Position numbers and translations under genes: made by a program. A stretch of DNA of 28,420 bases from Ancylobacter novellus. GTDB taxonomy: Bacteria > Pseudomonadota > Alphaproteobacteria > Rhizobiales > Xanthobacteraceae. Every line of letters begins with the position of its first letter. Within the stretch, counting starts at the first letter, position 1. The notes below the pieces were generated by a model. That model was not told the origin of the DNA. It saw only the letters and a program-made list of their open reading frames with translations, and did no database searches. Location: positions 1 through 28,420 of the forward strand of contig QFQD01000074.1 in NCBI GenBank assembly GCA_003241485.1, written 5' to 3'. Below are positions 15,436 to 22,208 of this stretch, piece after piece.

Positions 15436-15555
15436 GTGGACTCCGGAAGGTGTGAGGGTGGCGCTATCGGCCAACAACATCTTGTGTCGACTCGACCAGA
15501 ACAATCAATATCTGGCGGTCGGCCGAGGGTATGGTTCGTTTCCGGTGCGGGTCCG

Positions 15556-15951
15556 TCAGGTGAAATACTGGCTGGCCGGGTCGTCGTCCGTCGCGGCCGG
15601 TGGCCGCGCGACCTTGTGCGCGTCGGCGGGTGTTAGCCCCATCGATCCGAGGCACTGGCGCAGGAGGTTGAGAGCCTGCACGCCGACTTCCTGCCGGGCC
15701 ATGATGCGACCCAAGACAGTGGCCGCGATCGAGGTAAGGCCACGATGAGACCGGTTCATCCATGGCGCCAGACCCGAGATTTCGCGCCATGCGGTTTGCG
15801 CTTTGCTCGCGTCGCCTTCGGGAAGCCAGGCGGGCGGCTCGCCGAGCGGGCCAAGGCTCGCGCCAGGATCGGAGTCGCGGTAGCGGGCTGGATTCTTAAT
15901 CGCGGCTCCCGTCACCTGGGCGACCGCACGCGGTTTTCGTAGTCTCGGCAC
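15556..15951 (-). CDS. Phage terminase small subunit, P27-like
   Basis: TerS recognises phage DNA and presents it to the large terminase for packaging. The 131-residue product has an N-terminal GAAIKNPARYRD segment, LGEPPAWLPEGDASKAQTAW, PWMNRSHRGLTSIAATVL and ALNLLRQCLGSMGLTPADAHKV, which fits the P27-type small terminase layout (short basic start, P-P-x-W-L motif, helical bundle, G-x-T-P-x-D end). The start is taken as GTG 15951 because AAGGAGGT lies 5-7 bases before it; an ATG 24 bases upstream lacks a site. No large-terminase gene follows, so packaging must use a partner in trans or has been lost. Confidence 0.72.
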   Translation of the reverse strand: MPRLRKPRAVAQVTGAAIKNPARYRDSDPGASLGPLGEPPAWLPEGDASKAQTAWREISGLAPWMNRSHRGLTSIAATVLGRIMARQEVGVQALNLLRQCLGSMGLTPADAHKVARPPAATDDDPASQYFT

Positions 15952-16045
15952 TCTATTACCTCCTTGGGTCAACATCTGAATTGTGGCGCTGCGCGCGAAC
16001 TACCCGGTCCGGTGTGCGCCCCCTGGCGCTGTAGGGATTGGGGTG

Positions 16046-16058
16046 CCCCCCTGGGGGG
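16046..16058. other. C6-T-G6 palindrome upstream of terS (cos candidate)
   Basis: CCCCCCTGGGGGG lies in the 145-bp divergent gap between terS and the HTH gene at 16097. Phage cos sites often lie just before terS and can be GC-rich with dyad symmetry. It could equally be an operator; the evidence is position and symmetry only. Confidence 0.3.
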
Positions 16059-16096
16059 TGTCGACGGCGGGCGGGCGGTGGCGTATCGAGAATGCG

Positions 16097-16489
16097 ATGC
16101 CAACCGGACCCGCCGACATGACCGCCGATGAATTGAAAACCGCGCTCGCAAAGCTCGACCTCACACCCGGCGCGCTGGCCAAGATCCTTGGAGCGGACAA
16201 CCGGACCGTGCGCCGCTGGGTCACGGGCGGCAAACCCATCCCCGACACGGTGGCGACCCAGGTCGCGGAGATGGTCAAGGCTGGTGGCTTACCGGCTGGG
16301 GTGGTGGAGCGACGCCCGAAAGAAGTCGAGGCGGTCTCGCGCTTTCTATGGGCTCGGCGGAAGGGCGAACCGGAATGGACCGTCGCTGAACATGACGTTG
16401 TTCGCGACCAGTTCTTCCTGCCGGGCCGCGTCGATCGCTATCACGCCGATGAGCTCGAGTTCGGCCCTGAGATCGAGCCGCCGAAGTGA
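16097..16489 (+). CDS. HTH DNA-binding protein (130 aa), divergent from terS
   Basis: The segment MTADELKTALAKLDLTPGAL then KILGADNRTVRRWVTGGKPI is a Cro/YdaS-like helix-turn-helix with a recognition helix around DNRTVRRW. The rest (RFLWARRKGEPEWTVAEHDV, FLPGRVDRYHADELEFGPEI) is not recognised. It is the only plus-strand gene in the int-to-tape-measure half and is divergent from terS, so it may regulate terS expression. The start is uncertain: ATG 16097 or ATG 16118, neither with a strong ribosome site. Also convergent with the replication gene, with 42 bases between the stops. Confidence 0.7.
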   Translation: MPTGPADMTADELKTALAKLDLTPGALAKILGADNRTVRRWVTGGKPIPDTVATQVAEMVKAGGLPAGVVERRPKEVEAVSRFLWARRKGEPEWTVAEHDVVRDQFFLPGRVDRYHADELEFGPEIEPPK

Positions 16490-16531
16490 GAGGCCGCGGT
16501 ATAGAGGCGTCGCACACCGTCAACAGCACCA

Positions 16532-17860
16532 CTACGCGGCCCATCGCAGATCAGCAGGCGCGGGGCGGATCTCGCCGTCGCTGCCTATGACGAACGGCCG
16601 GCCGTGCAATTCGGCGCTATCTGCTATCGCATCCATCCCAACAGCGGCCAGCAGTTGCTGGAATCTGGACTGTCCGGCCTCCTGTGCGGCGTAGTCCCCC
16701 GACTCGAGGACTATCTCGAGGCTGCCCTCGTCAGATCCCTCCTCGTTGGCCAGTTGGCACTGGATAATCATTTCGTCCCTGCGCTGAATGGTGTCGCTCG
16801 CGGATACAATCACCTGCCGGTCTACGGACACGGATTCGGCGCCGACAATTCGCCCCTCCGCTGTCCGGAGGCGCAAGCGGTGGCCTACCCAGAGCTTGTG
16901 ATCGCCGCCCAAAGCGTCGACCAAGTGTCCCATGGCTTCGCTATCCGGCCCATGACCCCCGACGATTAGAGCATGAAGTTCAATCTCCTGTTCCGCGTCG
17001 TCCCCTTGTAGGCGGATGCGCAACCTCCAGTCGCCGAAGACGCTGCCCAGCTCCTCTACGCCAATGACACGCATCACAGGCGAGAGCTCGCCAGCGGCTG
17101 TAGCCGCCACACCCGAACGGGTCGCACGCTCCGCTGGTGCGCGCTCCGCCTCGTCATAACGTTCTTGCTCCAGCCATTTCTCCAGCGGCATTCGCTGCCT
17201 ATCCGGCCGCGCAGATGCTGCCCAAGCTGCGGCCCGCTCCACCAGATGTTCGACGTCCGGCTCGTACAGCGCTTCGAACGCGGCCCGCGACTTCAACTTA
17301 TTACCGAGGCGACCGTAGGCGTGCCAGAGGCGATCAAAATCTGACGCCCGCGGCGCGGCGGCCGAAGGGCCGTCCGCGGCCAGCGGCGCGGCGACCGTAC
17401 TATCTACTAAGATGCCGGCATTGTATGCCGGATCTTGTAGATAGGATTCGGTGGTCTCTAGGCCACCGCTAGGATCGTTAGCGGTGGTCGCCACACCACC
17501 CCCAGAGGTGGCCCCCAGGCCACCGCTATCATCAGTGCCGCTAGTGGTGGCCGTGGGGCCACCGCTGGACTTGAAGTCGAAATGAGGGAGGTACTCGGTC
17601 GGGCGGGTTCCCGCCCCCTCCCGAACGATCGAGAAGGCTCCGTTTGCAACCAGCCGATCACGGCTAGTCACAATGCTTTTGCGGTCGGCACCCACAGCCT
17701 GCTCAAGGTAGCGCAGGCTCGCACGAGCATTCCCATGCCGCGGGTAGTAGCGCTTCAGGATCTCGCCCGCGACGCGGTGATCCAGCCCCGTAAAGGTATG
17801 GTCCGCTATAACGCTCAAGATGAAGGTGTGCTGCGCTAGCAGGCCGTCATCACGCTGCAT
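16532..17860 (-). CDS. Replication-initiation-type phage protein (442 aa)
   Basis: The N-terminal 90 residues look like a winged-helix (LAQHTFILSVIADHTFTGLD, LEQAVGADRKSIVTSRDRLV). A Ser/Gly/Thr-rich linker encoded by repeats follows. The middle (FDRLWHAYGRLGNKLKSRAAFEAL...PLEKWLEQERYDEAE) matches the C-terminal module seen in phage replisome-organiser proteins. The last 150 residues (LRIRLQGDDAEQEIELHALI ... RQVIVSASDTIQRRDEMIIQ) are a separate beta-rich domain that I do not recognise. The gene overlaps the upstream winged-helix gene by 11 bases, and its linker DNA holds iteron-like repeats, as with lambda O. Initiator function is inferred. It ends in TAG. Confidence 0.6.
   Translation of the reverse strand: MQRDDGLLAQHTFILSVIADHTFTGLDHRVAGEILKRYYPRHGNARASLRYLEQAVGADRKSIVTSRDRLVANGAFSIVREGAGTRPTEYLPHFDFKSSGGPTATTSGTDDSGGLGATSGGGVATTANDPSGGLETTESYLQDPAYNAGILVDSTVAAPLAADGPSAAAPRASDFDRLWHAYGRLGNKLKSRAAFEALYEPDVEHLVERAAAWAASARPDRQRMPLEKWLEQERYDEAERAPAERATRSGVAATAAGELSPVMRVIGVEELGSVFGDWRLRIRLQGDDAEQEIELHALIVGGHGPDSEAMGHLVDALGGDHKLWVGHRLRLRTAEGRIVGAESVSVDRQVIVSASDTIQRRDEMIIQCQLANEEGSDEGSLEIVLESGDYAAQEAGQSRFQQLLAAVGMDAIADSAELHGRPFVIGSDGEIRPAPADLRWAA
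17461..17567. repeat. Iteron-like repeats GGCCACCGCTA inside the replication gene
   Basis: Six copies or near copies of an 11-mer: GGCCACCGCTA at 17461-17471 and 17518-17528, GGCCACCGCTG at 17557-17567, and reverse-oriented variants at 17479-17489, 17504-17513 and 17542-17552. They encode an SGG-type linker but occur in both orientations, which protein constraint alone does not require. A candidate replication origin. Confidence 0.5.
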
Positions 17861-18194
17861 CGCGCTGCTCCACAGCGGACAGGTGAGCCCGGTATTCGTC
17901 CGCTCGCTCGAGACATGGGACGTACACGTTCTGCCGCATATCGTTCACCCTCACGCGACGGATAAAGCCGGCGTCAACCAGCCGGCGTCGCGCGGCGCAG
18001 ATTGTGCGCCGGCTCGTGCCAAAACGAGCCGCGAGCGAGTGCGAGGGCAGCACAGCTTCGCCGCCCGCCGCGTACTGCTCTAGCACGATAGGAATAAGCT
18101 TGTGGTCGTGGGTGCCCCTTAGCGCGAAGAGCGACGCCATGACGAAGTCATGGCTCCGCTGAAGCTCCGCCTCGGGGAGGCTAGCTGTATTCAT
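17850..18194 (-). CDS. Winged-helix DNA-binding protein (114 aa)
   Basis: The region AVLPSHSLAARFGTSRRTIC followed by AARRRLVDAGFIRRVRVNDM is a clear winged helix-turn-helix with a recognition helix around SRRTICAARRRL and a beta wing. The N-terminus is helical (LQRSHDFVMASLFALRGTHD). It overlaps the following replication-type gene by 11 bases and is probably cotranscribed with it, so a role in replication control or early gene regulation is likely but not shown. No effector domain. Confidence 0.68.
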   Translation of the reverse strand: MNTASLPEAELQRSHDFVMASLFALRGTHDHKLIPIVLEQYAAGGEAVLPSHSLAARFGTSRRTICAARRRLVDAGFIRRVRVNDMRQNVYVPCLERADEYRAHLSAVEQRDAA

Positions 18195-18247
18195 CTCAGA
18201 CCTTGTTCGGGAGATGTGGCAATGCCCGCCGCAGCGGGCGGGTGGGG

Positions 18248-18463
18248 TCAGGCGGCGAGGGCGCGCGCCGCGGGGTTGTCATTGGCGGGCGCCCACGTCG
18301 ATGTGCGCCGCCGCTCAGCAAGCCAAGCGTCGATGTCGTCTTCACGATAGAACACGGATGAGCCCAGCTTGTAAAAGGGCGGGCCGCCGCCGAGACAGCG
18401 CAGCTTGTTCATCTGGCTTTTGGACAGGCCGACCATAGCCGCCGCCTCTGTTACTTTGATCAA
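18248..18463 (-). CDS. AlpA-like HTH regulator / excisionase (71 aa)
   Basis: MIKVTEAAAMVGLSKSQMNK followed by PPFYKLGSSVFYREDDIDAWL is the AlpA/HTH_17 fold: helix-turn-helix, then the wing with a basic-aromatic pattern and the D-x-D-x-W-L ending. In phages and satellites such proteins activate int or act as excisionase. The start is TTG at 18463, chosen because GAGGAG lies 7 bases upstream. It follows int in the same direction by about 70 bp. In Gram-negative satellites (PICIs) int and alpA are typically adjacent, which fits. Confidence 0.78.
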   Translation of the reverse strand: MIKVTEAAAMVGLSKSQMNKLRCLGGGPPFYKLGSSVFYREDDIDAWLAERRRTSTWAPANDNPAARALAA

Positions 18464-18531
18464 GTCGTGACTCCTCGTCTGCGCAGATTGTGCATCTGCG
18501 ACATAGGAAATGCGCCACCTGTTCGGCGCTG

Positions 18532-19887
18532 TTACTGTGAATGCCCCCCGTTTCCCGAGGAGGCATGACGCAACCCTGCCACCGATTCTACGGCGAGTCT
18601 CGATTCCGCTTTCGGTGTAGTGGATGCCTCGCGATCTCCAGCAAGCGCCTCGGCGATCCGACCAGCGATGACATCGGCCGCGGCGCGCACCGGGTCGACC
18701 TGAAGGTGAGCATAACGCTGCGTCGTCGCCACGCTTGCGTGACCGATAAGGCCGCCAATTGTCTGCAGGCTAAAGTTAGCTGCTGCTCCCACGCTGGCGA
18801 ACGAATGGCGTAGGTCATGAATCCGCAACCCCGCCAGTCCAGCGCGCTTGCGGATGGCCGACCATGGCTTCTTCAAATCATGGCGCGGCCGGTCTGGCTC
18901 ATTGGATGCGATGACGTAGATGCCAACGCGGGGGAGGGCGGTAAGCACCTCCTGCGCCGCCGCGGAAAGCACCACCGTCTTTCTGCCGCGTTTGCTGTCG
19001 GGCAGAAATAGCGCGCCTCGATCGGCGTCGAACTCGCTCCATCGCAAGTGCAGAATCTCCCGAAGACGGCAGCCGGTGAGCATCAGCAGGCGGATAGCTC
19101 CGACGACATGCGGCGAGAACACAGTTCGGCGGTTTTCCAGTTTCGGCGCATGCTTGGCCTTGGGGCCATCCTCGTCCACCTCGAACGGCAGGCCGACCGT
19201 CTCCGCCTCCCGGAGCGCTTCTCCTAGCCGCGACATTTCCTCGGCAGTGAGATAACGCTCCCGGCCCTCCTCCTCGAACCGTTCGATGCCCGCCGCCGGA
19301 TTAAACCCGTCCGCGACGAAGCCGTTGCGTCCAGCCCAGCCATATGCGGCCGACAGGATGGCCAACGCTCGGTTGGCGACAAACTTGCCGCCGCCCTTGG
19401 GCTTGGTCGCGACGCCGCTGTGCATCTTTGCGACATCGGCGCGCTGCAATTGGTTGACCTTCTTCGAACCGATTGCAGGCTTGATGTGCAGGCGCGCCGT
19501 GCGCTCATAGAACTCAGCGGACGCCGCCTTGCGCTTCACCTCTACGTGCCGCGCAACAAACATATCGAGCAGGTCTGACACGGTCATCGCCTCGCGCTCG
19601 GCGGTGCGGTCCGATGAAGGGTCGCTGCCCAGCGCCACAGAGGCCAACAGCTTCTCCGCAGCGGCACGGGCCGCTTCGGGTGACAGCGCATCCCCACCGA
19701 CCTTCAAGCGCTTCTTCGCGACTCCGCGACCACCGGCGCCGGGTCGATATTCAACTATCCAGCTGCGGGCGCCCGAAGGCATTATTTTCAAGCCAAACCC
19801 CTTGAGGTCGACGTCGTACCAAACGATCGGCTTGGCGGCAGGCTGGAGGCTGGAGACGTTGCGCCGGGTGAGCTTTATCGTCGGCAT
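18532..19887 (-). CDS. int: Tyrosine recombinase integrase (tRNA-targeting)
   Basis: This 451-residue protein has the DUF4102-type N-terminal arm domain (LTRRNVSSLQPAAKPIVWYD, FGLKIMPSGARSW), the core-binding SAM-like domain (residues 100-200) and the catalytic domain with R274 (TGCRLREI), H357-x2-R360 (HDLRHSF), H383 (IGHASV) and nucleophile Y392 (QRYAHL). The residues needed for strand exchange are all present. The start is ATG 19887 with GAGG upstream; the doublet repeats at 19911-19933 lie just before it. It lies 174 bp inside attR, and with the tRNA-Lys repeats it explains the integration. It appears intact, so excision may still be possible. Confidence 0.95.
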   Translation of the reverse strand: MPTIKLTRRNVSSLQPAAKPIVWYDVDLKGFGLKIMPSGARSWIVEYRPGAGGRGVAKKRLKVGGDALSPEAARAAAEKLLASVALGSDPSSDRTAEREAMTVSDLLDMFVARHVEVKRKAASAEFYERTARLHIKPAIGSKKVNQLQRADVAKMHSGVATKPKGGGKFVANRALAILSAAYGWAGRNGFVADGFNPAAGIERFEEEGRERYLTAEEMSRLGEALREAETVGLPFEVDEDGPKAKHAPKLENRRTVFSPHVVGAIRLLMLTGCRLREILHLRWSEFDADRGALFLPDSKRGRKTVVLSAAAQEVLTALPRVGIYVIASNEPDRPRHDLKKPWSAIRKRAGLAGLRIHDLRHSFASVGAAANFSLQTIGGLIGHASVATTQRYAHLQVDPVRAAADVIAGRIAEALAGDREASTTPKAESRLAVESVAGLRHASSGNGGHSQ

Positions 19888-19913
19888 CAGGACCCTCGTG
19901 ACTTTCCGTCGAG

Positions 19914-19933
19914 TCGCCACCGAGTCGCCACCG
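19914..19933 (+). repeat. Arm-type repeat near attR
   Basis: Identical to 2723-2742, the copy next to attL, in the same orientation. It contains two TCGCCACC units and sits between the int start codon and attR, where integrase arm sites usually lie. Confidence 0.6.
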
Positions 19934-19999
19934 TGAAGGATATCGGACGGAAATGGCGGGAAACGACCCTGAGGGCAGAATAGACGGAAGCCTTTCATT

Positions 20000-20022
20000 T
20001 GCAAGCAGTTGAGGTGCTTGCA
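20000..20022. promoter_or_regulatory. Inverted repeat between int and attR
   Basis: TGCAAGCA (20000-20007) and TGCTTGCA (20015-20022) form a perfect 8-bp inverted repeat with a 7-nt spacer, 40 bp inside attR. Possible binding site for integrase, excisionase or a host factor; no T-tract for a terminator. Confidence 0.4.
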
Positions 20023-20061
20023 GGGAACATTGGCGGCATGCTAGGAAAGCGCCAAGCCGAA

Positions 20062-20108
20062 ACTTTTAATCATGGGGTCTCGGGTTCGAATCCCGACGGG
20101 CTCACCAC
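20062..20108 (+). repeat. attR: 47-bp direct repeat of tRNA-Lys 3' part
   Basis: Identical to 2675-2721. It contains the anticodon arm 3' side, T arm and CCA of tRNA-Lys but no acceptor 5' strand or D arm, so it is not a functional tRNA. Chromosomal DNA resumes directly after it, 56 bp before the deoK stop. Confidence 0.95.
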
Positions 20109-20164
20109 CCACGATTTCCCCCACATTGGTCAGCACAACGTCGCCCTGGCCCACGCCCTGGCTT

Positions 20165-21088
20165 TCAGGTGCGGGCGGGGAAGCGTGTGCGGAACTCTTC
20201 CGCCGACGCATAAGAGCGCTGCGTCCCGCGCCGCGTGATCGAGTCCGCAGCATATTTCGCCGCCTCGCCCAGCGCCTCGAAAACCGGCAGGCCCTGCGTG
20301 TGGAAATGCGCGAAGGCGCCGATGAATGCGTCGCCCGCCCCGGTGGTATCGACCGGCTCGACCTTCACCGGCGCGACACGCCGTACCTCCTCGCCGCTCA
20401 CCAGCAGCGCGCCGCGCCCGCCCATGGTGACGATCACCGTGCCGATGCCGCGCGCGGTCAGCCTCTTCGCCGCCGCTTCCACCTGCGCCTCAGTGTCGAC
20501 CGGCAGGCCAGTCAGCGTGGCGAGTTCGGTCTCGTTCGGCGTGAGGAAGGCGAGATCGGCGAGGCGGGACACATCGAGGTCCGGCAGGGCGGGGGCGGGC
20601 ACCAGAAGCGTCGGCACACCCCATTCCTTTGCCCGGCGTACCGTGTGGTAGACGGTCTCCACGGGGATTTCGAGCTGCATCAGGATCAGCGCGCAGCCCT
20701 TCAGCAGAGCGGCGGCGGCATCGACATCGGCTGGGGCCAGCTGCGCATTGGCGCCTTTGACAATCAGGATGGAATTCTCGCCCGAGGGCTCGACGAAGAT
20801 CGGCGCGACGCCCGACGGTGCGCCGGGCGTGCGGATGACATGGGTGGTGTCGATGCCGTTGCGGCTGAAATTGGCGATGGTCGCATCCGCGAAGGTGTCT
20901 TCGCCGACCCGTGTCACCATCACCACCTGCGAGCCCAGCCGTGCGGCGGCGATCGCCTGATTGGCGCCCTTTCCCCCATGGCCCATCTCGAAGCTCGGCG
21001 CCTCGACGGTCTCGCCGCGCAACGGCATGTGGTCCACATAGGTAATGAGGTCCATCATGTTGGACCCGACGACGGCGATCTTCGACAT
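20165..21088 (-). CDS. deoK: Deoxyribokinase (PfkB/ribokinase family)
   Basis: The kinase phosphorylates 2-deoxy-D-ribose (possibly also ribose) at C5 with ATP, giving the substrate of DeoC. The 307-residue protein has the PfkB signatures GGKGANQAIAAARLG and DTTGAGDAFIGAFAHF with the catalytic Asp in GAGD. It resembles the known enterobacterial DeoK rather than RbsK in VGSNMMDLITYVDHMP, GETVEAPSFEMG, ENSILIVKGAN and the end GTQRSYASAEEF (from memory of the family). GAGG lies just before the ATG. The deoC, transporter and DUF4432 neighbours support the deoxyribose assignment over ribose. Last gene of the operon; its stop is 56 bp from attR. Confidence 0.82.
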   Translation of the reverse strand: MSKIAVVGSNMMDLITYVDHMPLRGETVEAPSFEMGHGGKGANQAIAAARLGSQVVMVTRVGEDTFADATIANFSRNGIDTTHVIRTPGAPSGVAPIFVEPSGENSILIVKGANAQLAPADVDAAAALLKGCALILMQLEIPVETVYHTVRRAKEWGVPTLLVPAPALPDLDVSRLADLAFLTPNETELATLTGLPVDTEAQVEAAAKRLTARGIGTVIVTMGGRGALLVSGEEVRRVAPVKVEPVDTTGAGDAFIGAFAHFHTQGLPVFEALGEAAKYAADSITRRGTQRSYASAEEFRTRFPART

Positions 21089-21131
21089 CTCAACCTCTCG
21101 TTCCGCCCCCTGCGGGACGGCCTTTCTGCGT

Positions 21132-22208
21132 TCAGCCACCCATCGTCCCGGCGAGCGCCGCGCATTCGGCCGCATGGAGATGGCCGAGTTCGACGCTGTA
21201 GCGCACTGTCGCGCCAGCGGGGAGGCGAATGACGTTGCCCTTGGCCTGCTCGGCTGCATAGCCCTCCGGCTCGCAGGTGGAGGGCAGGGCGAAGGCGCAG
21301 ACCGACTGGTCGTGCCCGGCGAGCACCCAACGCACCGTCTTGGGGAACTCCGCTGGCCTGTAGCGCGCCAGGAAGGCGTCGCCCTCGGGACGGCGTAGCA
21401 GCTGGGTGGTCGCCCCTTCGGCATCGGTGGCGAGGTCGCGCAGATAGAACACCTGCTCGGGATCGAAGCCGTCGGCCCGGCGGATCACCCGGCTGGCGGA
21501 CGGATCGGCGGCGAGCGCCTCGATGCGCGCGAGATAGGCGGGGTTCGGCGTCACATGGGCCGGCACCGCCCGGCGCACCACGGTGTGGGTCGCATCGAAC
21601 GGCGCTTGCTGGAGGATCTCGCCGCCCTCGACGAAGGCGTAGTTCACATGCGCCATGTACATCAGGTCCATGGCGTCGCCGGCGGAGAGGTTGGTCACCT
21701 CCATCGCCATGTCGAAGCGGGCGTCGTTGGCGTGCAGCGTCACGCTGGGGCGTGCCAGATAATGGGCGCCGAAGCCCATGGCGTATTCGTAAGCGCCGAA
21801 CAGCCGCATCCACGCCCCGCGCGCGTCGGTTCCCACCTCGATGCCGGCGGAATCCATCGGTGCGCAGGGCATCTCGCCATGGGCGGGGTGGCTGTCGGTT
21901 GGGCCGGGCACGCCATTGCGCAGGAGGCCGGAATGGAAGGCGAAGCAGCCATATGTCTCGGCGATGGTGCGCACGGGGCGCGGCGCCTTGAAGATGCTCT
22001 GCATGGTGAGGTCGACGCCGTCGAAGGCGGCGGACCAGATCATCTGGCCAAGATAGGGCAGCACCACCAGCGCACCGCGCGCATTGGCGAGCCGCACCGC
22101 CTCAACGCCGGTGGTGTAGCGGAACAGATGGGCGGTCATCCCTTCATGTTCCACGGCGAGGGTTTCCCCCTCGCCAAAGGCGCGGCGGTCGAGGTGAAAG
22201 CGGGTCAT
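21132..22208 (-). CDS. DUF4432-family aldose mutarotase-like protein
   Basis: The 358-residue product has the galactose-mutarotase-like beta-sandwich pattern of DUF4432: LVVLPYLGQMIWSAAFDGVD, FAFHSGLLRNGVPGP, SHPAHGEMPCAPMD, a central VTNLSAGDAMDLMYMAHVNY and a C-terminal VELGHL. The conserved histidines of HPAHGE and the MAHVNY motif suit sugar binding. In known deoxyribose loci a protein of this type (deoX) accompanies deoK and probably interconverts sugar anomers, which is my inference here. Its ATG overlaps the upstream permease stop (ATGA), so the two are translationally coupled. A 43-bp gap separates it from deoK. Soluble, with no signal peptide. Confidence 0.78.
   Translation of the reverse strand: MTRFHLDRRAFGEGETLAVEHEGMTAHLFRYTTGVEAVRLANARGALVVLPYLGQMIWSAAFDGVDLTMQSIFKAPRPVRTIAETYGCFAFHSGLLRNGVPGPTDSHPAHGEMPCAPMDSAGIEVGTDARGAWMRLFGAYEYAMGFGAHYLARPSVTLHANDARFDMAMEVTNLSAGDAMDLMYMAHVNYAFVEGGEILQQAPFDATHTVVRRAVPAHVTPNPAYLARIEALAADPSASRVIRRADGFDPEQVFYLRDLATDAEGATTQLLRRPEGDAFLARYRPAEFPKTVRWVLAGHDQSVCAFALPSTCEPEGYAAEQAKGNVIRLPAGATVRYSVELGHLHAAECAALAGTMGG

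Larger units (their letters stand above)
2722..20108. mobile_element. Integrated satellite-like or reduced prophage in tRNA-Lys
   Basis: The element is bounded by 47-bp direct repeats of tRNA-Lys, with a tyrosine integrase inside the right end. It carries phage regulators, a replication-type gene, TerS, ClpP-like protease, HK97-type capsid, HNH nuclease, tail chaperone and tape measure, plus AT-rich cargo. It is 17.4 kb, short for a tailed phage, and lacks a visible large terminase, portal, connectors, tail tube, baseplate and lysis genes. Several late genes carry in-frame TAG. It may be a capsid-forming satellite, a deletion derivative of a prophage, or a domesticated remnant; the sequence alone does not decide. 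Confidence 0.9.

Noticed and set aside
20062..20108. Possible second tRNA-Lys gene
   Set aside because: Only the 3' part is present; the sequence before it cannot form a D arm or acceptor strand. It is attR.
2722..20108. CRISPR arrays, insertion sequences or transposases
   Set aside because: No regularly spaced repeats, transposase motifs or terminal inverted repeats were found in the element or the flanks.
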